This document shows positions 51,460 to 61,546 of a stretch of 64,000 nucleotides of DNA, one piece after another. The stretch is taken from contig SVJH01000007.1 of NCBI GenBank assembly GCA_015069095.1, positions 1-64,000 on the forward strand. Direction: 5' to 3'. A program made the translations under genes and the position numbers. The notes under the pieces are model-generated. The model saw only the letters and a program-made list of their open reading frames with translations, was not told where the DNA came from and ran no database searches. The stretch is from Oscillospiraceae bacterium (lineage in GTDB: Bacteria; Bacillota; Clostridia; UMGS1810). Every line of letters begins with the position of its first letter. The stretch's first letter is position 1.

Positions 51460-51624
51460 TTATATACACCTCCAAATAATTGACAAATTCCATAAAACAA
51501 TCTCTATTCTAACAGATATTTTCCAATTTTGCAAGATTTTTTTTAAAATTTTTAAAAAATACTTTAAAAATCTTTATATATGATGTATAATATATATAAA
51601 ATAACCAAAGAAAGGTGAATTTTT

Positions 51625-52596
51625 ATGCCGGAAAATATACATGAAACCGAGTTTAGTGTATCACTTAACGAAATTATTAAAGAATTCAAACTTGAACAGT
51701 TAAATAGAATTAAAGATATTGATAGCATAATGATAAAAACAAATGAAGTCAACAGAACCGGACTTCCGCTTGCAGGTTTTTTTGATTATTTTCAAAATGC
51801 TCGTATTCAGATAATCGGTAGAGCAGAAAATACGTATCTTAATAAACTTCCAAAAGATACTTTAAAAGTTTCACTTGAAAACTTTTTTAAACAAGGTATA
51901 CCTGCGCTTGTTTTATCAAGAAATATAGAACCGCTTGATGAAATAATCGATATTGCAACAAAATATAATACACCTGTTTTAAGAACATCGCTTTCTACAT
52001 CGCGTTTCTTAAGTGCTCTTATAGCGTACCTTAATGTAATGCTTGCTCAGCGTGAAACAAGACACGGAGTACTTATTGAAGTTTATGGTGAAGGTATACT
52101 TCTTCTTGCAGACAGCGGAGTTGGTAAAAGTGAAACAGCGATTGAACTTGTAAAAAGAGGTCACAGACTTGTTGCAGACGATGCTGTTGAAATTAAAAAA
52201 GTATCAGATAAATCACTTGTTGGAAGTGCACCTGAAATTATACGTCATTTTATTGAACTTAGAGGTATTGGTATTGTCGATGTAAAGCAGATTTTTGGTA
52301 TGGGTGCAGTTAAAGATACAGAAAAAATTGACCTTATTATTCATCTTGAAAACTGGCAACAGGGAAAACAGTATGACAGACTTGGAATTGCAACTGAATA
52401 TACAAATATACTTGGCATAGATGTTCCATCACTTACAATTCCTGTTAAGCCCGGCAGAAACCTTGCAGTAATTATTGAAGTTGCTGCTATGAATAACAGA
52501 CAGAAGAAAATGGGATACAATGCTGCACAGGCGTTAAATGAAAGAATTATGGAAAGTATGTCAACTACATCAGATGGCGGTGAAGAAAACAAATGA
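51625..52596 (+). CDS. hprK: HPr kinase/phosphorylase
   Basis: 323 residues: N-terminal DRTGG-like domain (1-130) and kinase domain with P-loop LADSGVGKSETAIELVKRGHRLVADDAVEI (quoted only for its GVGKSE core), and the signature LRGIGIVDVKQIFGMGAV. It phosphorylates or dephosphorylates Ser46 of HPr and so sets catabolite repression in Firmicutes. Its presence fits the glycan-degrading gene content of the window. First gene of a long co-directional run; it overlaps the PHP gene by 4 bp. Confidence 0.97.
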   Translation: MPENIHETEFSVSLNEIIKEFKLEQLNRIKDIDSIMIKTNEVNRTGLPLAGFFDYFQNARIQIIGRAENTYLNKLPKDTLKVSLENFFKQGIPALVLSRNIEPLDEIIDIATKYNTPVLRTSLSTSRFLSALIAYLNVMLAQRETRHGVLIEVYGEGILLLADSGVGKSETAIELVKRGHRLVADDAVEIKKVSDKSLVGSAPEIIRHFIELRGIGIVDVKQIFGMGAVKDTEKIDLIIHLENWQQGKQYDRLGIATEYTNILGIDVPSLTIPVKPGRNLAVIIEVAAMNNRQKKMGYNAAQALNERIMESMSTTSDGGEENK

Positions 52597-53321
52597 TTAA
52601 GGCAGATTTGCATACACATACAATTGCGTGTACACATGCATATTCAACGATTAGTGAAATAGCATCATATGCAAAAAAAACAAATATCGAGATGGTTGCA
52701 ATAACTGACCATACACCTGGTGGTCCTGATTCGCCACATATATGGCATTTTAGAAATATGCAGGTAGTACCGCGTATTATAGATGGTGTAAAAATACTTC
52801 GCGGGGCAGAAACAAATATAATGAATCCAAAAGGCGAAGTTGATCTTCCTAAAGATATGTTGGAAAAACTTGATATAGCAATTGCAAGTTTTCATAACAT
52901 ACCAAATGCCGAGACCGGAACAAAAGAAGAGCACACAAACGCTTATATAAATCTTATAAAAAATCCGAATATAGATATACTTGGTCATACAGGTTCAACG
53001 CGTTTTGAATACGATATTGATACTGTAATAAAAACGGCAAAAGAATATAATAAAATAATAGAGATAAATAATGCAACTTTTAATGTGCGAAAGCAAAACA
53101 TACCAAATTGTATTGAAATTGCAAAAAAATGTAAACAGTATGGTGTTTTAGTTGCAGTAAATTCGGATGCGCACATTTGTTATCAGATTGGAAATTACGA
53201 TAATGCACTTGGATTGTTAAAAGAAATTGAGTTTCCAACTGAATTGATAATAAATACATCAGCACAAAAAGTAATAGATCATTTAAATACGCGAACAAAT
53301 AAAGAAAAAATTGTTTTTTAA
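52593..53321 (+). CDS. PHP-domain phosphatase/phosphoesterase (YcdX-like)
   Basis: 242 residues forming a PHP TIM-like barrel with metal ligands in ADLHTHTIACTHAYSTI, ITDHTPGGPDSPHIWHF, RGAETNIMN, ASFHN, LGHTGSTR and AVNSDAHI. This set is that of the YcdX-type trinuclear zinc phosphatases. The substrate is unknown. It is coupled to hprK through an ATGA overlap and followed by a ROK kinase gene. Confidence 0.9.
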   Translation: MIKADLHTHTIACTHAYSTISEIASYAKKTNIEMVAITDHTPGGPDSPHIWHFRNMQVVPRIIDGVKILRGAETNIMNPKGEVDLPKDMLEKLDIAIASFHNIPNAETGTKEEHTNAYINLIKNPNIDILGHTGSTRFEYDIDTVIKTAKEYNKIIEINNATFNVRKQNIPNCIEIAKKCKQYGVLVAVNSDAHICYQIGNYDNALGLLKEIEFPTELIINTSAQKVIDHLNTRTNKEKIVF

Positions 53322-53339
53322 TTTAAGGGGGATAAAATT

Positions 53340-54281
53340 ATGTATTTAGGAATTGACCTTGGCGGTACAGGAATTAAAATAGGGATGGTTGATGAAAGTG
53401 GAAATATTATATATTCATCAAGTTGTCCTACAAGAGCAAATGACGGATATAAAGTAATTGCTGAAGATATGGCAAAACTTATAGGCGAAACATTAAAAGA
53501 AACAAATAAAGAAGTAAAAGATATTAAATCAATCGGTATTGGTGTACCTGGATGTGTTGATAACGCAAAAGGCGAAGTTATTTATACAGCAAATATAGAT
53601 ATGCTTCATGCACCGCTTGCAGTTGAACTTAAAAAATATTATGACCTTCCTGTATATCTTGCAAACGATGCAGACTGTGCAGCACTTGGTGAATATTTTG
53701 CGCTTAATGATGAAAGTGTTAAAAACTTAATTGCAATTACACTTGGTACAGGTGTTGGCGGCGGTATTATTATTGATGGTAAAATTTTTGCAGGTTCTAA
53801 CTCTGTTGCTGGTGAACTTGGACATATGGTTATAAAATCAGGCGGAGAAAAATGCGGCTGCGGAAGATGTGGCTGCTGGGAAGCATATGCATCTGCAACT
53901 GCAATTATTAGAGAAACAAAAAAAGCAATTGAAAAAAATCCTGATTCACTTCTTGCAAAAAATGCAAAAGAAGAAGGAGAAGTCAATGGAAAAACTGCAT
54001 TTGATGCTGCTTGGGCAGGATGCGAAGTCGCAAAAAAAGTTGTTGATGACTACTTTAACGCAATAGCAGAAGGACTTACAAACATTGTAAATATATTCCA
54101 GCCACAGGCAATTGTAATTGGCGGAGGAGTAAGCAGACAAGGCGATAAACTTTTAAATCCTATTAAAGAACACGTTTATAAATATTGCTATGGTACAGGT
54201 CTTGTTGATATCGCAAAAATTAGCATCGCAAAACTTGGTAACGACGCAGGTATTGTGGGAGCAGCATTTTTAGGTAAATAA
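53340..54281 (+). CDS. ROK-family glucokinase
   Basis: 313 residues with the ROK phosphate-binding loop GIDLGGTGIKIGMV at the N-terminus, LANDADCAALGEY with the catalytic aspartate, the ROK signature GELGHMVIKSGG and the zinc site CGCGRCGCWE. There is no N-terminal helix-turn-helix, so it is a sugar kinase rather than a repressor. Glucose is the most likely substrate (GlcK type), with N-acetylmannosamine or allose possible. Its position after hprK fits central sugar metabolism. Confidence 0.9.
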   Translation: MYLGIDLGGTGIKIGMVDESGNIIYSSSCPTRANDGYKVIAEDMAKLIGETLKETNKEVKDIKSIGIGVPGCVDNAKGEVIYTANIDMLHAPLAVELKKYYDLPVYLANDADCAALGEYFALNDESVKNLIAITLGTGVGGGIIIDGKIFAGSNSVAGELGHMVIKSGGEKCGCGRCGCWEAYASATAIIRETKKAIEKNPDSLLAKNAKEEGEVNGKTAFDAAWAGCEVAKKVVDDYFNAIAEGLTNIVNIFQPQAIVIGGGVSRQGDKLLNPIKEHVYKYCYGTGLVDIAKISIAKLGNDAGIVGAAFLGK

Positions 54282-54293
54282 GGAGAGAAAACA

Positions 54294-55187
54294 TTGTACA
54301 GAGAAATTTTAAGAATAGTTAAATCAGAAGATAAAATTCTTAAAAATGAATCGCTTAAAAATCATTCGACGTTTAAAATAGGCGGAGAGGCGAAATATAT
54401 CATTCTTCCTTCATCTGAAGATGAAATAGTAAGTCTTATAAAGTTTTTAAAAGATAATAACGAAAAATTTTATGTAATTGGTAATGGTTCAAATCTTTTG
54501 TTTTCTGACGAGGGGTTTGACGGAGTAATTGTTAAAATTGCAAAGAATTTCTCAAATGTAAGAGTAAACGGCAATGAAATTTATGCACAAAGCGGTGTAA
54601 CACTTGCGCGTATAGCAAATATTGCTCTTGAAAATAATCTTACAGGATTTGAGTTTGCCTCGGGAATTCCCGGAACAATCGGCGGCGCTGTAAAGATGAA
54701 TGCAGGAGCCTATGGCGGCGAAATAAAAGATGTTGTTGTCAGTACAAAATATCTTGATAAAAACGGCGAAATAAAAGAAAGAGTTTTGGATGAACAAGGT
54801 TTTTCATACAGAAAAAGTGCATTCACTGACGATGAAGTAATACTTTCTTCAAAAATTGTTTTAAAAGAAGGCAGTTATGATGAAATAAAATCTTATATGA
54901 GTGAACTTAATAGCAAAAGACGTGAAAAACAACCTCTTGAATATCCAAGTGCAGGAAGTGCTTTTAAACGTCCTGAAGGATATTTTGCAGCAAAACTTAT
55001 AGACGATGCAAATCTTCGAGGAGTAAATATAGGCGACGCTTATGTTTCTGAAAAACATACGGGTTTTATTGTAAATAAGGGAAATGCTACCCAAAAAGAT
55101 GTTACTGACCTTATGGAATATGTAAAAAAAGTAGTATATGAAAAATTTGGTGTTAAACTTGAAGCAGAAGTTAAAATAGTAAGATGA
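54294..55187 (+). CDS. murB: UDP-N-acetylenolpyruvoylglucosamine reductase
   Basis: 297 residues starting at TTG after AAGGAGAG. FAD-binding motifs are STFKIGGEAKY, VIGNGSNLLFSDEGFDGVIV (core GNGSNLL) and GIPGTIGGAVKMNAGAYGGEI; the catalytic serine is in SAGSAFKRPEG, typical of type II MurB. It reduces UDP-GlcNAc-enolpyruvate to UDP-MurNAc with NADPH, committing the sugar to peptidoglycan. In Firmicutes it is often next to rapZ-yvcK-whiA, as here. Confidence 0.97.
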   Translation: MYREILRIVKSEDKILKNESLKNHSTFKIGGEAKYIILPSSEDEIVSLIKFLKDNNEKFYVIGNGSNLLFSDEGFDGVIVKIAKNFSNVRVNGNEIYAQSGVTLARIANIALENNLTGFEFASGIPGTIGGAVKMNAGAYGGEIKDVVVSTKYLDKNGEIKERVLDEQGFSYRKSAFTDDEVILSSKIVLKEGSYDEIKSYMSELNSKRREKQPLEYPSAGSAFKRPEGYFAAKLIDDANLRGVNIGDAYVSEKHTGFIVNKGNATQKDVTDLMEYVKKVVYEKFGVKLEAEVKIVR

Positions 55188-55197
55188 GGTGGTACTT

Positions 55198-56058
55198 ATG
55201 GATTTTTTAATTATAACAGGGATGTCAGGAGCAGGAAAAAGCCAGGCTGTTGACTGTCTTGAAGATATGGGATATTACTGTATAGATAATATGCCAAGCG
55301 AACTTTTTTCAAAATTTGCAGAGCTTTGCTATGCTACTGAAAGTAAATTTGACAAAGTAGCATTTGTTATTGATACAAGAACAAGCGAAATGTTTGATGA
55401 TATATTTAAAGGGATAGACGAACTTGAAAAGTTTGGTGATACATATGATATCCTTTTCCTTGACTGTAATGATGAAACTTTGGTAAAACGTTATAAAGAA
55501 ACAAGAAGAGCGCATCCTCTTGCTAAAAGCGAAAGAATCATTGATGGCATACTTAAAGAAAGAAAAATTCTTGCTCAGATTAAGGATAAGGCTAAATATG
55601 TTGTTAATACTACAAATATGCTTCCAAAGGATTTAAGAGAGTATATTATAGAAAATTTCGGAGATACAAAAGAGGAAAAACAGATTTCGGTTAATGTTGT
55701 ATCATTTGGATTTAAGTACGGTGTACCGCTTGATGCAGACCTTGTATTTGATGTGAGATTTTTACCAAATCCATTTTATATTCCGGAACTAAAAGGAAAG
55801 ACAGGTCTTGATGAAGAGGTAAGAGAATATGTTAAAAAGTTTGATCAGACAAAAATTTTTATTGAAAAACTTGATGATATGATTAAATTTTTGATGCCTC
55901 ATTATGTTGAAGAAGGCAAAGCGCAACTTGTTATTGCAATTGGCTGTACAGGAGGAAAGCATCGTAGTGTAACACTTGCAAGCCACGCGTATGAAACAGT
56001 TTTAAATCTTGGGTACAAAACAAAAATAGTTCACAGAGACATAAACAAAGGTAGATAA
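55198..56058 (+). CDS. rapZ: RapZ-type nucleotide-binding RNase adapter (YvcJ)
   Basis: 286 residues with the Walker A motif GMSGAGKSQAVDCLEDMGYYCIDN (core GMSGAGKS) at the N-terminus and the C-terminal signature VIAIGCTGGKHRSV. In Gram-negatives RapZ controls GlmS through small RNAs. In Firmicutes (YvcJ) it binds and hydrolyses nucleotides and affects competence; its direct target is less clear. The ATG at 55198 follows GAGGTGG. It stands in the conserved murB-rapZ-yvcK-whiA block. Confidence 0.95.
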   Translation: MDFLIITGMSGAGKSQAVDCLEDMGYYCIDNMPSELFSKFAELCYATESKFDKVAFVIDTRTSEMFDDIFKGIDELEKFGDTYDILFLDCNDETLVKRYKETRRAHPLAKSERIIDGILKERKILAQIKDKAKYVVNTTNMLPKDLREYIIENFGDTKEEKQISVNVVSFGFKYGVPLDADLVFDVRFLPNPFYIPELKGKTGLDEEVREYVKKFDQTKIFIEKLDDMIKFLMPHYVEEGKAQLVIAIGCTGGKHRSVTLASHAYETVLNLGYKTKIVHRDINKGR

Positions 56059-56073
56059 TCCGTGGAGGATTTT

Positions 56074-57090
56074 ATGATAAATTTAAATGATGAAATTATA
56101 AGAAACGAATTGTCAAATATAAAAATTGCTGCAATAGGTGGTGGCACGGGAATTTCTACAATGCTTAGAGGTATAAAACATTATACCGAAAACATTACTG
56201 CAATAATTACTGTTGCTGATGACGGCGGCGGAAGCGGAATGCTAAGAGAAGACCTTAATATGGTTGCTCCGGGCGACATAAGAAACTGTTTATTGGCGCT
56301 TTCAAATACTGAACCTACACTTGATAAAGTGTGGAGATATCGTTTTCCGTCAGGAAGACTTAAAGGACAAAGCTTTGGTAATTTACTTCTTGCTGCGATG
56401 TGTGGAGTAAACGGGGGCAATTTTGAAGAAGCAGTCCGTCAGTGCAGCGATGTTCTTGCTGTAAAAGGAAGAGTGCTTCCTGTTACAAATCAAAATGTGA
56501 ATCTTGGTGCAAAAATGAGCGACGGCTCAACTGTACTTGGCGAGTCTACAATACCAACATACGCTTATCACAACCATTGTAAAATAGAAAGAATGTTTTT
56601 AACACCTTCTAAAATAACTCCTGTTGAGGACTGTATAAAAAGCATAAAAGAAGCGGATATAATAATTTTAGGACCAGGAAGTCTTTACACAAGTATTATA
56701 CCAAATTTGCTTGTAGAAGGCGTTTCTGATGCTATAAAACAAAGCAAGGCAAAAGTTGTTTATATATGCAATATCATGACTCAAAAAGGTGAAACAGAGG
56801 GTTATACAGCGTTTGACCATGCCAAGGCAATACTTGATCATTCACACGATGATTTAATTGATTATTGCATTCTAAACGACGAAGCAATCGACGATTTTCT
56901 TAAAGCAAAATACAGATTTGAAAGATCTGTTCAAGTAAAAAACGATGCGGACAAGTTTATAAAAAATAATATAGAACTTATATGTGAAAATATGCTTGAT
57001 TCATCAAGCGGATATGCAAGACACGATTATACTGCTTTGGCAGATGCGATAATGAAACTTGCCTATAAAATTAAATTTGAAAACAACTGA
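56074..57090 (+). CDS. yvcK: YvcK/CofD-like gluconeogenesis factor
   Basis: About 338 residues of the CofD-like fold: IAAIGGGTGISTMLRGIK, ITVADDGGGSGMLREDL, PGDIRNCLLALS and ILGPGSLYTSIIPNLLV. YvcK binds UDP-sugars (UDP-GlcNAc) and is needed for growth and normal shape on gluconeogenic carbon sources in B. subtilis. The start ATG follows GTGGAGG. It lies 15 bp after rapZ. Confidence 0.95.
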   Translation: MINLNDEIIRNELSNIKIAAIGGGTGISTMLRGIKHYTENITAIITVADDGGGSGMLREDLNMVAPGDIRNCLLALSNTEPTLDKVWRYRFPSGRLKGQSFGNLLLAAMCGVNGGNFEEAVRQCSDVLAVKGRVLPVTNQNVNLGAKMSDGSTVLGESTIPTYAYHNHCKIERMFLTPSKITPVEDCIKSIKEADIIILGPGSLYTSIIPNLLVEGVSDAIKQSKAKVVYICNIMTQKGETEGYTAFDHAKAILDHSHDDLIDYCILNDEAIDDFLKAKYRFERSVQVKNDADKFIKNNIELICENMLDSSSGYARHDYTALADAIMKLAYKIKFENN

Positions 57091-57110
57091 TAAAATGGGA
57101 AGGTAGTAAG

Positions 57111-58052
57111 ATGTCTTTTTCATCAGATGCAAAAAAAGAAGTGCTTCATAACGGTGCTACAAAAAGATGTTGTTTGCTCGCTGAAATGTGCGCAATTTTT
57201 GCGTTTTCAGGAAGAGTTAACTCAAACGCAGATAAACACATCCTCTATATAACTACCGAAAGTGCGGCACTTACAAGAAGAATATACAATTTAATAAAAT
57301 ATAACTTTGATGTAACGGCAAAAATTGATATTCTAAAGAAAAAACAGGTAAGTAAGTTTTATTACCTTATTAACGTTACAAACAGGCATGAAATTGTAAA
57401 AATGCTTAAAGTTATGGGATTTATAAACAATGATATCTCGGAATTTTCAAATTATAAAATAAACGAAAAAATATATGCTAAAAAATGTTGTTTAAAATCA
57501 TTTGTAAAAGGTGCATTTTTAGCAGGAGCATCAGTTTCTGATCCCGAAAAAAATTATCATCTTGAATTTGCAACATCGCACGAAACACTTAAAAATTCGT
57601 TTTTAAAAATACTTTGTGAATCAGGATTTGTTCCAAAGGAAATTCTTAGAAAAACAAATTATGTATTATATTTTAAAAACAGCGATGAAATTGCGGATTT
57701 GTTAAGTTATGTCGGAGCATACAATTCGCTTATGGAAGTACATAACGCGAAAATAATGAAAGAAATGCGTAACAATGTTAACAGATTTGTCAACTGTTCA
57801 ACTGCTAACCTTGACAAAGTTGTAAATGCGGCATTAAAGCAGATTGAAAGTATAAATTATCTTAAAGAAACAGGAAAATTTGATGAACTTTCAGATCAAC
57901 TTAAAGAAATTGCAGATTTAAGGCTTGAAAACACAGAACTCGGTCTAAAAGAATTGGGTGATATGCTGACACCTAAACTAAGTAAGTCAGGTGTTAATCA
58001 CAGGCTTAAAAAAATAGAGGAAATTGCTAATAAGTATAAAGGGAGTAATTAA
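57111..58052 (+). CDS. whiA: WhiA, DNA-binding division regulator
   Basis: 313 residues: N-terminal LAGLIDADG-like domain with KRCCLLAEMCAIFAFSGRV and VKGAFLAGASVSDPEKNYHLEF, and a C-terminal helix-turn-helix (about 265-308, LGLKELGDMLTPKLSKSGVNHRLKK). WhiA controls sporulation septation in Streptomyces and affects chromosome segregation and division in Bacillus. It completes the rapZ-yvcK-whiA block and its stop abuts the dnaE start. Confidence 0.96.
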   Translation: MSFSSDAKKEVLHNGATKRCCLLAEMCAIFAFSGRVNSNADKHILYITTESAALTRRIYNLIKYNFDVTAKIDILKKKQVSKFYYLINVTNRHEIVKMLKVMGFINNDISEFSNYKINEKIYAKKCCLKSFVKGAFLAGASVSDPEKNYHLEFATSHETLKNSFLKILCESGFVPKEILRKTNYVLYFKNSDEIADLLSYVGAYNSLMEVHNAKIMKEMRNNVNRFVNCSTANLDKVVNAALKQIESINYLKETGKFDELSDQLKEIADLRLENTELGLKELGDMLTPKLSKSGVNHRLKKIEEIANKYKGSN

Positions 58053-61000
58053 ATGTTTACACATTTGCATTTGCACACAGAGTACAGTCTTCTTGACGGT
58101 GCTGCAAAAATTAAAGATGTTGTAAAATATGCAAAAGAGTTAGGTATGACTTCTCTTGCAATAACTGACCACGGCGTTATGTACGGCGTGGTAGATTTTT
58201 ATACAGAGGCAAAAGAAAATGGCATAAAACCAATTGTTGGATGTGAAGTTTACACATCTGCAAAATCAAGATTTGATAAAGATAAAAATGAAAAGTATTA
58301 TCATCTTGTTCTTCTTGCAAAAAACGAAACCGGCTACAGAAATCTTATGAAAATATCATCTATCGGTTTTACTGAGGGATATTACTACAAACCGAGGGTT
58401 GATATTGAAATTTTGTCAAAATATAGCGAAGGACTTATATGTCTTAGTGCTTGTTTAAGAGGAGAGGTAAATACTTATCTTTTAGAAAACAATTATGAAA
58501 AAGCAAAAGAAACAGCACTTAAATACAAATGTATTTTTGGTGATGATTATTATCTTGAAATTCAAAATCACAATATAAAAGAAGAAATTGAAATTATAGA
58601 TAAAGTTATAAAACTTTCAAAAGAAATAAATGTAAAAGTAGTGGCAACAAATGACGTTCACTACACAAAAAAAGAAGATGCAATGCTTCAGGATGTACTT
58701 CTTTGTGTGCAGACTGCAAAAAAGATTCATGAAGAAGATAGAATGAAATTTCAGACGGAAGAGTTTTATTTAAAAACAGAAGAAGAAATGTTAAACATTT
58801 TTTCTTCATATCCCGATGCGATATATAATACTGAAGAAGTAGCAAATAAATGTAATTTGGAAATTGATTTTTCAAAAATATATCTTCCAAAATACGACGA
58901 AAAAATTGATGCAGATAAGTATCTTGAAAACTTATGCCGTGAAGGACTTGATAAACATAATTTAAGCGGAGAAAATGTAGAAAAACGACTTTTATACGAA
59001 CTTGAAACAATAAGTAAAATGGGGTATAGCGACTATTTTCTTATTGTATGGGACTATGTAAATTTTGCAAAAGAAAACTCAATCAGTGTAGGCCCCGGAA
59101 GAGGCTCTGCAGCAGGAAGTTTAGTTGCATATCTTCTTGGAATTACCGATGTTAATCCTCTTGAGTATAATCTGATTTTTGAAAGATTTTTAAATCCTGA
59201 ACGTGTAACTATGCCCGATATTGATATTGATTTCTGCTATGTAAGACGAGGAGAAGTAATTGATTATATTACAAAAAAGTATGGCAAAGAAAGAGTTGCA
59301 CAAATTGTCGCGTTTGATACAATGAAGGCACGCGCTGCAGTAAGAGATGTAGGAAGAGTTTTTGATATTTCATATAAAAAAACAGATTTAGTTGCAAAAC
59401 TTATACCTCGTGATATAGGAATGACGCTTTCTTTTGCATTAGACAACGTTAATGAACTCAAAAACCTGTATAATACAGATTTTGAAGTAAAAAAACTTAT
59501 TGATATGGCACTTAAAATTGAAGGAATGCCAAGGAATATAACAACACATGCAGCAGGCCTTGTAATAGGCGATAAAAGCCTTAATAACTACGTCCCTGTT
59601 CTTACAAGTGATTCAATTGTTCTTACGCAGTATCCGATGAATATACTTGAAAAACTTGGACTTGTTAAAATGGACCTTCTTGCTCTTCGAAACTTGACAA
59701 TTATTTCTGATGCACAAAAACTAATAAAAACAGAAGATGAAAAATTCAGTCTGGACAACATCGATTATAATGACCAAAAAGTATATAAACTCATCTCGGA
59801 TGCAGATACAGACGGTGTATTTCAACTTGAAAGCGACGGAATGAAATCTTTTTTAAAAGATTTAAAACCAAACTGCTTTGAAGACTTAATTGCAGGACTT
59901 TCACTTTACAGACCTGCAACAGCAAAAATACAAATTCCTCTTTTTATTAAAAACAGAAAAAATAATGCTAAAATCACATATAAACATCCGCTTTTAGAGG
60001 ACATATTAAAACCGACATATGGTTCAATAGTATATCAGGAACAGGCGATGGAAATATTTAAAACACTTGCAGGATATTCTTTAGGACGCGCCGATAAAGT
60101 AAGACGTGCCATGGCAAAGAAAAAACACGAAGAACTAAAAAAAGAAAAAGAAATATTTATAAATGGTTTAAAAGATGAACATGGTAATGTGATAATAAAA
60201 GGATGTTTGGCAAATAATATTAGCAAAGAATGTGCACTTTCTATTTTTGACGAACTTAACGAGTTTTCAAAATATGCCTTTAATAAATCGCATGCGACAA
60301 GTTATGCAAAAGTAGCATATCAGACCGCATATTTAAAGGTATATTATCCTAAAATGTATCTTGCAGCACTGCTTGAAAACACACTTGGCTCAGGCGAAAA
60401 ATTTGAAAAATATATTGACGATTTTTCAAAATACAACATTAAACTTTTAAAGCCTGATATAAATAAAAGTTTTGATGTTTTTACACCGGAGGGCGACAAT
60501 ATAAGATTTGCATTTTCACAGATAAAAGGTGTCGGAGAAGATTTTGGAAAAAGTATTTGCGAAATAAGAAAAAAACACGGAAATTTCACATCATTTGATG
60601 ACTTTTTAAATAATCTTCCTCTTCAGTCAAATAAAAGATGCATAGAGGCACTTATAAAATGCGGTGCATTTGATGAAATATCACCTAACAGACGTGCACT
60701 TATGATTGAGTGCGAAACGGGAATAGATGATACTATAAAACACAGACGCGAGATGGCCGGAGGACAGATTTCTTTATTTGGCGAAATTGAAAAGCCAAAA
60801 AACAAATACGAGGTTTCAGACTTTAAACTCAGCGAAAAAATGGAATTTGAAAAAGAGTATACTGGAGTGTATTTTTCAGGTAATCCGCTTGATGAATATG
60901 CAGCAAAAATAAAAGCATTTTCAAATACCGATATATTAAATTTAAAACAAACACTTCCAAAAGAAGGAACAAAAGTTTTTATTTGCGGAAATGTTAAGTC

Positions 61001-61445
61001 GTTGAGCGTTAAAAAAATCGCTTCAGGAAAGATTGCATCTTTAATTTTGGAAGATTATACATCTGATATTGAACTTGTGCTTTTTAACGGTGTTATAGAA
61101 AGGTATGAAACCGTTTTAAAACCGTATCTTAAAATTTGTGTTGAAGGTAAGGTTTCATATGATTACAATGATAAAATAAATGTAACTGTATTAAAAGTTT
61201 ATTTGCTCGATAACTTAACTATTGACAGTGCAAAAAAACTTTATCTTAAAATAGACGATACTAATGATTTTCAAAAAGTTAAAGATATAATAAAAGATTA
61301 CAAAGGTACAACAAGTATTTGCATTTATTTTGCTGAAAATGGTAATATAATTACAACAGATGACAAGAATAATATTGAAATTTGTAATGAAATTATATTA
61401 AAATTAGAAAATTTGTTGGGAAGAGACAATGTAAAGATAAAATAA
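58053..61445 (+). CDS. dnaE: DNA polymerase III alpha subunit (DnaE type)
   Basis: 1130 residues: PHP domain (1-270, FTHLHLHTEYSLLDGAAKI, AITDHGVMYGV), C-family polymerase palm with SVGPGRGSAAGSLVAYLLGIT and MPDIDIDFCYVRR carrying the catalytic aspartates, the fingers/beta-binding region, a helix-hairpin-helix, and a C-terminal OB fold. It is the DnaE-type replicative polymerase; Firmicutes usually also have PolC, which is not in this window. The ATG starts directly after the whiA stop. It is followed by a promoter for pfkA. Confidence 0.97.
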   Translation: MFTHLHLHTEYSLLDGAAKIKDVVKYAKELGMTSLAITDHGVMYGVVDFYTEAKENGIKPIVGCEVYTSAKSRFDKDKNEKYYHLVLLAKNETGYRNLMKISSIGFTEGYYYKPRVDIEILSKYSEGLICLSACLRGEVNTYLLENNYEKAKETALKYKCIFGDDYYLEIQNHNIKEEIEIIDKVIKLSKEINVKVVATNDVHYTKKEDAMLQDVLLCVQTAKKIHEEDRMKFQTEEFYLKTEEEMLNIFSSYPDAIYNTEEVANKCNLEIDFSKIYLPKYDEKIDADKYLENLCREGLDKHNLSGENVEKRLLYELETISKMGYSDYFLIVWDYVNFAKENSISVGPGRGSAAGSLVAYLLGITDVNPLEYNLIFERFLNPERVTMPDIDIDFCYVRRGEVIDYITKKYGKERVAQIVAFDTMKARAAVRDVGRVFDISYKKTDLVAKLIPRDIGMTLSFALDNVNELKNLYNTDFEVKKLIDMALKIEGMPRNITTHAAGLVIGDKSLNNYVPVLTSDSIVLTQYPMNILEKLGLVKMDLLALRNLTIISDAQKLIKTEDEKFSLDNIDYNDQKVYKLISDADTDGVFQLESDGMKSFLKDLKPNCFEDLIAGLSLYRPATAKIQIPLFIKNRKNNAKITYKHPLLEDILKPTYGSIVYQEQAMEIFKTLAGYSLGRADKVRRAMAKKKHEELKKEKEIFINGLKDEHGNVIIKGCLANNISKECALSIFDELNEFSKYAFNKSHATSYAKVAYQTAYLKVYYPKMYLAALLENTLGSGEKFEKYIDDFSKYNIKLLKPDINKSFDVFTPEGDNIRFAFSQIKGVGEDFGKSICEIRKKHGNFTSFDDFLNNLPLQSNKRCIEALIKCGAFDEISPNRRALMIECETGIDDTIKHRREMAGGQISLFGEIEKPKNKYEVSDFKLSEKMEFEKEYTGVYFSGNPLDEYAAKIKAFSNTDILNLKQTLPKEGTKVFICGNVKSLSVKKIASGKIASLILEDYTSDIELVLFNGVIERYETVLKPYLKICVEGKVSYDYNDKINVTVLKVYLLDNLTIDSAKKLYLKIDDTNDFQKVKDIIKDYKGTTSICIYFAENGNIITTDDKNNIEICNEIILKLENLLGRDNVKIK

Positions 61446-61448
61446 CTA

Positions 61449-61477
61449 TTGATTTTTTCTGTAGAATAATGTAGAAT
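61449..61477 (+). promoter_or_regulatory. Sigma-A promoter of pfkA operon
   Basis: TTGATT (61449-61454), 17 bp, TAGAAT (61472-61477), giving a leader of about 60 nt before pfkA. Confidence 0.65.
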
Positions 61478-61546
61478 AGTAGGGATATATTATAAAGTAA
61501 TACAAGCATTAGTTAATGTGTAACATATTTGGAGGTATTAGTGATT

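Noticed and set aside
53639-53986. 115-codon antisense frame in the ROK kinase gene
   Set aside because: Shadow frame opposite the conserved zinc-binding and catalytic motifs.
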